From: Chrysomallon squamiferum
Taxonomy: Eukaryota > Mollusca > Gastropoda > Neomphalida > Peltospiridae
NCBI GenBank assembly: GCA_012295275.1
Contig: CM022669.1
Location: 14,300,172 to 14,335,171, forward strand
DNA: 35,000 nt
Direction: 5' to 3'
In this document: piece after piece, positions 11,376 to 35,000 of the stretch
Numbering within the stretch: position 1 is the first letter of the stretch
Layout: each line of letters begins with the position of its first letter
Notes under the pieces: generated by a model
Told to the model about the DNA's origin: nothing
Databases searched by the model: none
Seen by the model: the letters and a program-made list of their open reading frames with translations, nothing else
Translations under genes and position numbers: made by a program

Positions 11376-12163
11376 TATTACTATAGGCGTGCTTATAAGA
11401 ATCATTTTAAGACATTCATGTTTTTAGGTAAAGAATTGAATTTCACCGAAAAATGCACCTCGTCCGTATTAACTCGTTAACCTTTAACAATTGTAATTTG
11501 TCGCACTTGTCTTCTGAAAATTGCTTAAAACAAATACGTGACTAATTTTCTGATGACGATGATGATGATGATTACATTTAGTGCTAAGAAAACCCAGGTA
11601 CCTATCCACGGAAAATCTACGAGGATTTCTCCAGATAAATTTTTATTATCTTGAATTCTTGCTGGAGACTCCTATTTAAACCTTTTTTAACAGGGTTACA
11701 TACTGCCACAGTCCGTAATGGTCGTAGAGCTGTTTCCGGCAGATCAACGCGAAGTCCTAGCTTTCTCGTTGTCTCTGCTGTGGGCTGTGTCGTTGTCGCT
11801 GATGACGCTCGTCGCCTACTTACTGCGTCTTCACAGCATTGTCGAATTCTTGTAAGTCACAGGCAGTTTTTTTACAAAGCTTTTCAAAAATAAATAAAAT
11901 TAATAAAATATAATTAATTTAGTTTTTTTTTTATCCTTAGCTTTAATGAGCTACTGAAAGTTGTATATAGTTTGTTTGATGTTTTTTTTACAAATGCATG
12001 TGCTGATGTAATTATAAGGCATATTACTACCATCATTTCCAAGTGTTTTAAAGTAAGTTTGCTTAAGTAACCTTCACATCAGCAAAAAGCAGTTCTATAA
12101 AAAGTATTGTTTATGAAACAAATATGCTATTCAGGTTATTATCATTATCGTTTTCATGATTAT

Positions 12164-12242
12164 TGTTACTACTACTACTACTACTACTACTACTATTACT
12201 ACTACTACTACTACTACTACTATTATTATTATTATTATTATC
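12164..12242. repeat. (ACT)n/(ATT)n tract in intron 4 of copy A
   Basis: ACT repeats run into ATT repeats about 80 nt upstream of the exon 5 acceptor of copy A. Confidence 0.9.
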
Positions 12243-12683
12243 TTCATTGCGGTTGTCGTCTTTGTTAAAGCATTATTTGTTAAATATATATATTATTATC
12301 ATTTGATTTCGTTTTTACAGTGTTTTAGACGAATCTTTGCGATGGTTGGTGGCCAAAAAGAAAACGAAAGAAACCATCAACATAATTAAGAAAGCTTGCC
12401 AGATGAACCACAAAGATTTTAACAGGACGCTACAAGCCATTCTGCAGAAATCTAAAGTCGTCCAGACTCTGAATCGTCCTGAACACAAAGGAAGAATCGA
12501 AGCGATCAGTGCCGATGACGTCATTCAAGAGAATCCTGAAAATTCCAATAATCACGTGGATGTCTCGTGTTTAGAACTTTTCAAACACGCGACGTTACGG
12601 CCCATTTCTTTAACAATTGCGTATACATGGTACGTAATTTGCGTGATGATATATATATATATATATATATATTTATAAAGAGA

Positions 12684-12760
12684 GATACCTAGAGAGAGAG
12701 AAAATCTAGAGAGAGAGAGATTTCTCCAGATAAAGAGAGAGATTATCTTGAAGAGAGAGC

Positions 12761-12826
<66 letters not shown>
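12684..12826 (+). repeat. GA-interleaved copy of an intron 3 sequence, then (GA)n
   Basis: From 12684 to 12766, words shared with 11597-11670 occur in the same order: TACCT, AAAATCTA, ATTTCTCCAGATAAA, ATTATCTTGAA and GCTGGAGA. Here they are separated by GAGAGA blocks where 11597-11670 has other sequence. A pure (GA)n tract then runs to about 12826. It lies in intron 5 of copy A. The mechanism is unclear. Confidence 0.6.
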
Positions 12827-12827
<1 letters not shown>

Positions 12828-13246
12828 CACACAGTCTTGCTGATACTCGTGAACAAAAATGAGTGGATTTTACTTAAGATTTTACATAATCTACGTACAG
12901 GTTCGTCAACGCTTTGACTTACTACGGACTCATGTTGATGACGACTAGTCTGGCTGGAGATTCCTATTTAAACTTTTTTATTGGAGCTGTATTAGAAGGA
13001 CTGTCCGCCTTCGTGATGTGGTACCTTATTGAAAAGTAATAGTTTAAAATACACAGCGTTATACTGGTTAATACATAATTCTTTGTATTCTTCGATCTAC
13101 TACAACCAATAGCTACGCCAGAGGGCGCCTCTGCTCTCAGTCTTTCGGCAGCTTTACCGGAAGTACAGTTACTTAACTATTCGCCTCCACCATGTCTCTT
13201 CCCATTTTTAATTTGACGAGTGGAGTTCATTGATAGGGCTGTAAAA

Positions 13247-13247
13247 T

Positions 13248-13307
<60 letters not shown>
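13247..13307. repeat. (AAT)n microsatellite
   Basis: About 60 bp of AAT repeats in intron 6 of copy A. A second, shorter AAT run at about 13596-13624 sits just before the exon 7 acceptor. Confidence 0.95.
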
Positions 13308-13309
<2 letters not shown>

Positions 13310-14569
13310 AACGAGGACTATTGTACGTGTATTTTGATTAATTTGAAGCTTAAGGAAAGCATTAGAGATATGGGCTACTCACAAATGTGCAATTAAACAG
13401 TTAGTTACGATTTTTAATGATTTGTTTATAATAACAAATATGTCGACGTATTTTTAAATAAAAATATAAATAAAATAAAACACAAACAAACAAATAAATA
13501 AATAAATAATTACAAACAAATTATTAAATACATTTATTTTTTTACTTCAACATTCTGTTTACTTAAACATTTTTTGCAATTAAAAAAAAAATTCATAATA
13601 ATAATAATAATAATAATAATAATATTCTGTTTCAGAACTGGTCGTAAGAAAACCTGCATTTTTTTCCACACGTGCGCGGGTTTGATACTTCTTGTAAGCG
13701 TGTTGGTATCAGCATTTGCAGGTTTGTTCTTGGTGAAATTGTTTAGATTCAAACCATAATTTATTTCAAAACTTTTATTTATTGCAGTTTTATTTAACAC
13801 TGATTTTTTGCTACTGTAATGCTTTATATTGGCTAACTTCATAACTATGATTTCTATTAATTATTTTGTTTTTGTTTTCTATTTCTCTGTCTCTGTGCCG
13901 TTCTCTCTGTATGTCTGTCTATCTGTCTCTCTATTTATTTATGTGTCTGCTATTATAATGTATATTTGTTTGTCTAGACAGAGAGACCGTTAGATATATA
14001 AAATATACCTCCCTGTCTATCTATATTTCGTCTACATTTGTAATTCCCCGGTGATTGTAATGTCACCAGTAAGCTGTTGCCACCATTTTTATTTTGGATT
14101 CTTAAAGTAACAAATGTGTTTTTAATGTTTTCAGAAGAAAGCTCAACCTCTGGAATTGTTCAAACAGTTTTCTCCTTGGCTGGCCGATTCTTTATTGCAG
14201 GATCCTTCAATACAATCTGGATGTACACTCCAGAACTGTTTCCAACTAACATCAGGTAATGGAAAAATCTATGTTAGAGAAATAATAAAGTAAATTATGC
14301 ATGCATTTTAAACTAGTGTTGACAAGCTGAGAAAAATAAGGTTTATTAGTAGTGCGGCCCGCTTGAAACCTATAATATATGAAATGATTAACTGTTCTGT
14401 TTTAATCTAAAAAAAATATCTTAATATTATGAATGAATATATTTTATTAGTTTCTTATTATTTGTATCGAAGTTATACAGTATAGAAAGACAATCATTGT
14501 CACTGTAATATTAATTATTTTTTACTGACCAAGATATTTTTTACAGATAAAATAATTAATTAATTTATT

Positions 14570-14620
<51 letters not shown>

Positions 14621-14656
14621 GCTATTGTTTTTACTATTATTATTATTATTTTTTTT

Positions 14657-14938
14657 ATGAATTTATATTATATGATTCACACCCACACATGCACGCATAT
14701 AGAATGTATTTGTTGTGAAAATTAATTCTCTTGTCGAAATAATAATAACGATGACGATAATGATGATTATAATGATATTGATAATAATGATGATTATGGT
14801 GATATTGATAACTGTTGATGATGATGATGATGATGGTAGTAATACTGATGGTGATGATAATAATAATAATGATGATTATAATGATATTGATGATGATGAC
14901 GCTTTCGCGTAAGTCAATTACTAATTAAATACTAACTG
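14657..14938 (+). repeat. Interspersed repeat with internal GAT tract, copy 2
   Basis: Inverted relative of 1752-1924 with a longer internal GAT/AAT tract. It fills the end of intron 8 of copy A and stops a few bases before the exon 9 acceptor at 14946. Its right edge supplies TACTAAC, a textbook branch-point sequence, about a dozen nucleotides upstream of the TTTTTCAG acceptor. Copies B and C lack this element at the matching place. An (ATT)n run at about 14578-14650 precedes it. Confidence 0.7.
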
Positions 14939-15650
14939 TTTTTCAGGAATACTGGATTTGGACTGGCGTTACGTATGTCTGAAACAGCAAGCATAATCGC
15001 TCCCTTCATGTACTCACTGGTAGCTTTCTGTTTTCTAAATTTAATCAAAATGTAGTCTGTATGTATTTATGTCTTCGGATGTATGTAAACGAGCATGAAT
15101 GTAAGCATGTGTGAATGTATTATTATGTCTATGTCTGTGTGTATGTGTGAATGTATATATGTGTATGTGTGTATGTTCAAATGTATTTGTGTCTATGTGT
15201 ACATCACTGTATATGCAGCATACATTTATATATATATATATGTATATGTATATGTATATGTATATTGTCCTAAATACTATATTTACCATTCCCCATATTT
15301 TTTATAATTTTTAAATAATTAATTTTTATTATTATTATTTTTTTTTTATGTCAATATAGATTTAACTTTTAACGATTCAGTTTTAAAATGAGATTTTGAC
15401 GTTATTTCGATCATTATATTTTTCATTTTCTTTCAAGGCACGAGTGGCAATTTGGGCACCTGGTACTATATTTACTGTGGCTTGTTTCTTGGTTTCGTTT
15501 CTTATGACTTTTCTGCCAGAAACTTCTGGACGTGAACTTCCACAAACTGTAGACGAACTTGAGAGCTGGCAGCGTTGTGAGAAACGAAAGAAGTCTGATT
15601 CAGAGACCGACTCGTATTCCGAGACATTTACAGAAATCACACACATGTAA

Positions 15651-15716
15651 TTTGAATTAAACTGAAAACAATCGAACTGGTACGAAAATATCGGAACACT
15701 GTCATTTATTCGACGG

Positions 15717-15768
<52 letters not shown>

Positions 15769-16705
15769 CACACACACATCATTTATTTATTTATTTGATT
15801 TAATTTTCAGTTCTCTTTGCATATTTCTAGGTTTTTCTAAATGCTGAATAAAATAAACACTTAAGAAAATAGACAATTTGTTTAGCTAAAGAGACAAAAT
15901 AAATTATGAAACGAAAGTATGCGCGTATATATGCATGAAATGGATTTAGTAGTTAATATGCAGAAGGATATAAAGTAAAATCATTATATAACAATTATAG
16001 TTTTATAATAATAATAAAATTTTAAATCTTGCTAATTATTCAGGTAACTGTGTTAGTGATTCCGTGAAGTGTGTGTGCGTGTGTGTGTGTGTGTGTGTGC
16101 TACATCTAATAATAAATAATAATAACGATTACTACTATAATAATAACGATTGTACAAACAACTACTATAATGTAAATAACAATAACACCATCACCACCAC
16201 CAACGACAACAACTGCAACAACAGCAACAACAATAACAACAACAACACCAACAACAACAATAATAATATTTTAATAAAAGTTTAGAGGAAAGTTCCCAGT
16301 GATTCACATAGATTATTAGTGCAAAAAGTTGAATAATACGAAATAGAAAATAGCTTGAAAATTTTCTGTTTATTATTTTTTTTTTTTACAATATGATTTT
16401 TTTTTTTTTTTATGCTTCACCAACTTATCAGTAATTTAAATATTTCTTATATTGTTATTGTTATTTTTCTTTTTGTTTTCTTCATTTCGTTTTATTTTTA
16501 TTATGATGTATATATGTGAAATGCACATTTGATTAAATATGATTATTTATGTTTTTATTCTCTTCGATATTAGTAGCGTATAAATTATTAATGCTAGTAT
16601 ATACAGTTTCAGCATGAATTATCTAGCGTAACACATGAATGGACATTTAAACAGCAAACAAAGCGGAACTAATATTATTTAAACATTCATACATACATGC
16701 ACATA

Positions 16706-16772
<67 letters not shown>

Positions 16773-18087
16773 GAATATAAATTATTTACAGACACATACT
16801 GTTTCAAAAAAGAAACACTCAGGGGATAGAGAAAAAAGAAAATTGTTTGACTGTACAAAATATCGTTTTTATTTTTACAATGTTGCTGAATTAACATGTT
16901 TGTTACTCTTCTTGGAATAGGACAGCATGCCCAAATGTCCCCTAAAACAAAATTACCGCATGAAACGGCGTGAAAAGGTCAGATTTTGACGAACGTCCAT
17001 CAATGAACCATTTCACGTACCAGGGACAGTTACCAGCAGTTACAGTCGGGTAAGACCGCCCCAGATACGGAAGAATTCGCATAACAACTGCAAGCACGAA
17101 GAACGCCACATCCGGGTTCTGCACTTGCGTCATCGAACGGCCACATCACGGAAGGTTGCGGGACGCACGCCTCGTTTGAGAAATTGGTTTATGTTCTAGG
17201 ACAACCTCTTCCTGCGACGTCAACAACAACAGTTTACGTGTTCTCTGGTGCACGGTTGGAACCTGGCAATCAATTAGGCGGATAGAGTTTGGTTCAGCGA
17301 CGAGTCACCTTTCCTTCTACAGCGCCGTGAAGAACGACAGTATGTTTACAGACGCAGCAGTGAACGTTTTTGCCAACAACTACGTCACCCACGTTAACAG
17401 ATTCGGTGGAGGGAGTGTCATGATGTAGAGAGCCATCCAGAAGTAAAGTTATGTACCCTACCGCGATGAAATTTTATCCCAACATGTTCTTCTACTCTGT
17501 AATGCAGCTGTTCTTGTTTCTCTTATTTATTGTAATTGTTATTGATATTATTTCTGTAGACGTTTTGGGATGAATATAATCTTTCATTAAGACGAAGCAG
17601 CGGTTATTATCTGCTAACATATGCATTTTAGGATATAACTAGGCTAATAGATATTTGTTATATCCATCGAAGCTTTGCCGAGAAGGTGTATATGACTATG
17701 TCACTGAAATATGTTCACAGCGTTTATTAAAGAATTTGGAAATGGTATTACATGACTAAATCTGTACTTTTGCTAACACGGTGTAAACATTTGAGACATT
17801 AAATTTTCTTCTGTCTAAATTTGTTTTTCTTCATTGTTCTGTAAAAGTTTAGATAAAGTATTCGCGACATTCGAATAGCAGAACTGACAACAAGCTCAGT
17901 GTATCTGCTTTAACTATAAAAATATTTCTTTAGTAGATTTAGTGACAGTAATGGGTAAATAAATTTGTACATTTATTTGTAAATAAATTTGTTCAAATGT
18001 TCTAAAATGAAGGCAAAAGAGTTTAGAAGAATCTGTGTGTTTCTGTGTGCTTACATATACATAAATGCAAATACACACATACATAGC

Positions 18088-18147
<60 letters not shown>

Positions 18148-18523
18148 ATACATACTCTTTCCTCTGATACATAGTTACAATCTCTCCGCATATCAAAAAC
18201 AAAGACTATTGTGTTTACTTTTATGTTATTTTATTTTTTTATTTCTAGTTTACTTTTTTTTTCTTTATATGCTAATAACTTCACTACTTGATGTTCATAC
18301 TATCTTCTTAACCCTTAACCGAAATGTAGAAATGAAAAACGTAATTCGGTACAAAGCAATTCAGTGTCCATAGAAATTTGTGCGTGTTCATGTACTTGTC
18401 ATTTATGTGTGTGTGTGTGCAGTTTTTGGCGTGTGTGCCTGTGTGTATGCTTCTCCTCTGAGTCCTTCTTCACGTGAGTATATGTGTGTTTGTATGTCTC
18501 TCTGTTTGGGTGTGTGTGACGTC
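15651..18523. other. Convergent intergenic spacer between A and B
   Basis: Contains (CA)n at 15719-15776, an AATAAA at 15847-15852 that could polyadenylate A, (GT)n at about 16074-16100, an AAC/AAT tract at about 16130-16265, (AT)n at 16703-16768, a Tc1-like relic at about 16960-17440 and (CA)n at 18091-18145. The parts 15651-16680 and 18091-18523 have counterparts at 26664-27650 and 27650-28037. The 1.4 kb between them does not. No intact gene is seen. Confidence 0.6.
16960..17440 (+). mobile_element. Degenerate Tc1/mariner-like transposase relic
   Basis: Translated pieces fit the Tc1 family of DDE transposases: HLRHRTATSRKVA (from 17122), VWFSDES with the second catalytic Asp (17293-17307 for FSDES) and, in another frame, RFGGGSVMM (from about 17399). 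At least one frameshift lies between the last two pieces. An in-frame TAG at 17426-17428 replaces the Trp expected after VMM. The third catalytic acidic residue and clear terminal repeats were not found. It is absent from the otherwise matching spacer before copy C. Confidence 0.7.
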
Positions 18524-26663
<8,140 letters not shown>

Positions 26664-26696
26664 TTTGAATTAAACTTACGAAAATTCTACGGAAAA

Positions 26697-26727
<31 letters not shown>

Positions 26728-27647
26728 GAAACACACACAAAGACACACATACACACATATTATTTATTTATTTGATCTAATTCTGAGTTCTAGGTTTTTC
26801 TAAATGTTGAATAAAATAAACACTTAGCTAATGAGACAAAATAATTCTCTCTAAGGTGTTAATTTGTTTGGCTAATGAAACAGAATAAACTATGAAAAGA
26901 AAGTATACGCGTATATATGCATGCAATGAATATAAAGAAGGATTATAAAGTAAAATAACTATAAAATGTATAACATTTATAGTTTTAATAATTATAATAA
27001 AATTTAAAATCAAGCTAATTATTCAATTATCTGTCTTAATGATGCCTTTCGGTAACCGAACCGAGTGTATGTGCGTATATGTGTGTGTGTGTGTGTATCT
27101 GTGCGCGCGCGCTACAACTAATACTAAAAATAATAGAAATAATAATAATGATTATGATGAAAACAAAGACAACAATAACACAAACAACTACTATAATGTC
27201 AATAACTATAAACCATCACCACCACCAACGACAACAACAACAGCAACAACAACAACAACACAATAATAGTAAAAATACTTTAATAAAAGTTAGAGGAAAG
27301 TTCTCATTGATTCACCTAGGTTATCAGTGCAAAAGTTGAATAATAAGAAATAACAAAAACCTTGAACATTTTCTATTTCTATTTGATTTTTAACAATATA
27401 GTAATTGTTTTTTATGCTTCACTCACCATTATCAGTAATTTAAATATTTCTTATATTGCTGTTGTTACCGTTTTTTTTCTTTTCTTCATTTCGTTTTGTT
27501 ATTATTATTATGATGTATATATGTGAAATGCACATTTGATTAAATACGATTATTTATTTTTTATTCTCTTGCATATTAGTAGTTAGTAGACTCAGTTTCA
27601 GCATGAATGGTCATTTAATTAGAAAAAAATTCGGCGGAACTAATATT

Positions 27648-27709
<62 letters not shown>

Positions 27710-28037
27710 CTACATACAAACACACACTCTTTCCGCTGATACATAATTACAATCTCTCCCCGTATCAAAAACAAAGACTATGGTGTTTACTTTTTTTATT
27801 TTTTTATTTCTAGTTTCTTTTTTTTTCTTTCTTTGCTAATAACTTCACTACTTGCTGGTTCCTACTTAACCCTTAACTGAAATGTAGAGATGAAAAAAGT
27901 AAATCGGCACAAAGGAATTTAGTGTCGAAATGTGCGTTTTCGTGTATATATGTTCCTTATGTGTGTGTTCATTTGTTTGTGTGTCTCTCTGTGTGTGTGT
28001 ATGCTTCTCCTCTGTGTCTTTCTTCACGTGAGTATGT
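26664..28037. other. Convergent spacer before copy C
   Basis: Counterpart of the A/B spacer. It holds (CA)n at about 26697-26745, an AATAAA near 26810, GT-rich DNA at about 27065-27110, an AAC/CAC tract at about 27175-27265 and a long (CA)n at 27649-27706. It lacks the Tc1-like relic and its flanking 1.4 kb. No gene is seen. Confidence 0.6.
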
Positions 28038-34007
<5,970 letters not shown>

Positions 34008-34229
34008 CTGAAACAAAATAAAACAATTTATTTATATATATAACAACACAAACATTTTCATTTCCTTAATGCTGTTTTAGTTTGCTGTTATCAGTATACG
34101 CATCAGTATAAATGTTGCTATAAAATTATGCTATACCTTTGTGCATGCTTATGTAGGTGTGTGCGTGTGTGTGAATACTGTAAGATATGTGTGCTATAGG
34201 ATTTCAATGCACGATTTTACGTTGTAAAA

Positions 34230-35000
34230 TGAAGGTCACGGATTTAACGTTTATCTACATAAGATGTTTGAATTACTTGCCTGACTACACTGTTAATATC
34301 ACGTTATAATTATGCAAATGTGAGACCACGGAGATAATGTTTCTCTAAAACAGCAGAATTGCGTGAGCTGTGCAGACCATGGAAAGAATATTTTTCTATC
34401 TTAAACTTCAGAATTACTTACTCATAAAGACCATTGACATATACTCTTATTATAACTTAACAGAAAATATTATTGCAAAAGGCTCACCTAGAATTAAATG
34501 ACTATAAAAATTACGGACAAATTCGGCATCTACGATAAATTCTAGAATTATATGACTACAAAAATTACGGACAGAATCTTCGTTTTCGATAAACTGTAGA
34601 ATTATATGACTATAGAAATTACGGACAAATTCAGCATCTACGATAAATTCTAGAATTATATGACTACAAAAACTACGGACAGAATCTTCGTTTTCGATAA
34701 ACTTTAGATTTAAATGACTATAAAAATTACGGACAAATTCAGCATCTACGATAAATTCTAGAATTATATGACTATAAAAATTACGGACAGAATGCTTATC
34801 TTCGTTTTCGATAAACTTTAGATTTAAATGACTATAAAAATTACGGACAAATTCAGCATCTACGATAAATTCTAGAATTATATGACTATAGAAATTACGA
34901 ACAGAATGCTTATCTACCATAAACTCTACAATTAAATGACTGAAAACATTACGGACCATAAACTGTATAATTAGAGACAGAACTTTTATCTACGATAATC
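34230..35000. repeat. 54-bp tandem array with alternating units in intron 1 of copy C
   Basis: On the minus strand each unit begins GTCCGTAATTTTTATAGTCA. From about 34500 to 34900 two unit types alternate: one ends TTTATCGTAGATGCTGAATTT-like, the other TTATCGAAAACGAAGATTCT. The result is a higher-order period of about 108 bp. Because 54 is divisible by three, a 169-codon frame stays open with an 18-residue periodicity. That frame does not correspond to the exon 1 reading frame and is not considered a gene. Confidence 0.75.

Larger units (their letters stand above)
10058..15650 (+). pseudogene. SLC22-type organic ion transporter copy A, probably a pseudogene
   Basis: Plus-strand relative of copies B and C. 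Exons with matching splice sites are 10458-10631, 10966-11165, 11694-11851, 12321-12629, 12901-13035, 13636-13721, 14135-14255, 14947-15019 and 15438-15650. An exon 1 scrap lies at 10058-10081. Family motifs remain: WDLVCENEALGKL, GDRFGRK, LDESLRWL, GRKKT, YTPELFPTNIR and LPETSGRELPQT. Against intact B, exon 1 has lost 20 nt and its start codon, exon 2 has lost 14 nt (in-frame TAA at 10592-10594), exon 3 has lost 31 nt (so its donor phase no longer fits exon 4, and TAA follows a few codons into exon 4), and exon 4 has lost 45 nt. Exons 5-10 are open with good splice sites, so the decay is confined to the 5' half. An assembly error or an alternative 5' end could rescue it. The TM11 position that is Arg in B is Glu here. 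Its 3' end faces the 3' end of B. Confidence 0.85.

Noticed and set aside
13090-13220. Less AT-rich stretch in intron 6 of copy A, suspected exon or SINE
   Set aside because: No open frame with splice sites fits the conserved exon order, and no polymerase III boxes were found.
34450-34959. A 169-codon minus-strand open frame with an 18-residue repeat
   Set aside because: It is the translation of the 54-bp intronic array of copy C. It lies in a frame unrelated to exon 1, and its length is explained by the unit being a multiple of three.

Overview
This is eukaryotic, very AT-rich genomic DNA packed with microsatellites, with small exons (73-309 nt) separated by repeat-filled introns. No ribosomal, tRNA, CRISPR or prokaryotic-type features were seen. 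Intron-rich animal genes, Tigger/pogo-like and Tc1-like transposon relics and the long di- and trinucleotide tracts suggest a marine invertebrate. I favour a mollusc, possibly a cephalopod, but this is inferred from overall character and no species is recognised.

Layout. (1) 963-5500, minus strand: a complete four-exon Bcl-2 family gene of about 222 codons. It is Bax/Bak-like, with a BH3 region, a divergent BH1, a canonical BH2 and a hydrophobic C-terminal tail anchor. (2) About 5.5-10.05 kb: mostly low-complexity sequence, plus one short unexplained pair of coding-like ORFs. (3) 10058-15650, plus strand: SLC22-type transporter copy A, with exons 2-10 recognisable and a scrap of exon 1. It carries deletions and stops and is probably a pseudogene. 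(4) 18524-25808, minus strand: copy B, an intact ten-exon SLC22-type gene of 557 codons in the other orientation. (5) 26574-26663, plus strand: the isolated 3' end of a copy-A-like last exon. (6) 28038-34007, minus strand: copy C, a close paralog of B with exons 2-10 present; exon 1 should lie just past the right edge.

The order [A 3' end, B] then [A' 3' end, C] shows that a block of about 11 kb was tandemly duplicated. The left junction is a GAGAG stretch in A's last exon fused to a long (GA)n tract. After duplication the two blocks diverged: a Tigger-like element entered intron 7 of B only, a shared small DNA transposon in intron 4 was eroded differently, two minisatellites changed copy number, and about 1.4 kb carrying a Tc1-like relic is found only in the first block.

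Functionally, B and C look like multi-pass plasma-membrane organic-ion transporters of the major facilitator superfamily. Both carry Arg at the TM11 position that is Arg in organic-anion transporters, while A has Glu there. The Bax-like gene is unrelated and simply adjacent. The most unusual sequence is a 54-bp tandem array in intron 1 of B and C, which appears to be derived from the exon 1/intron 1 splice-donor region itself.
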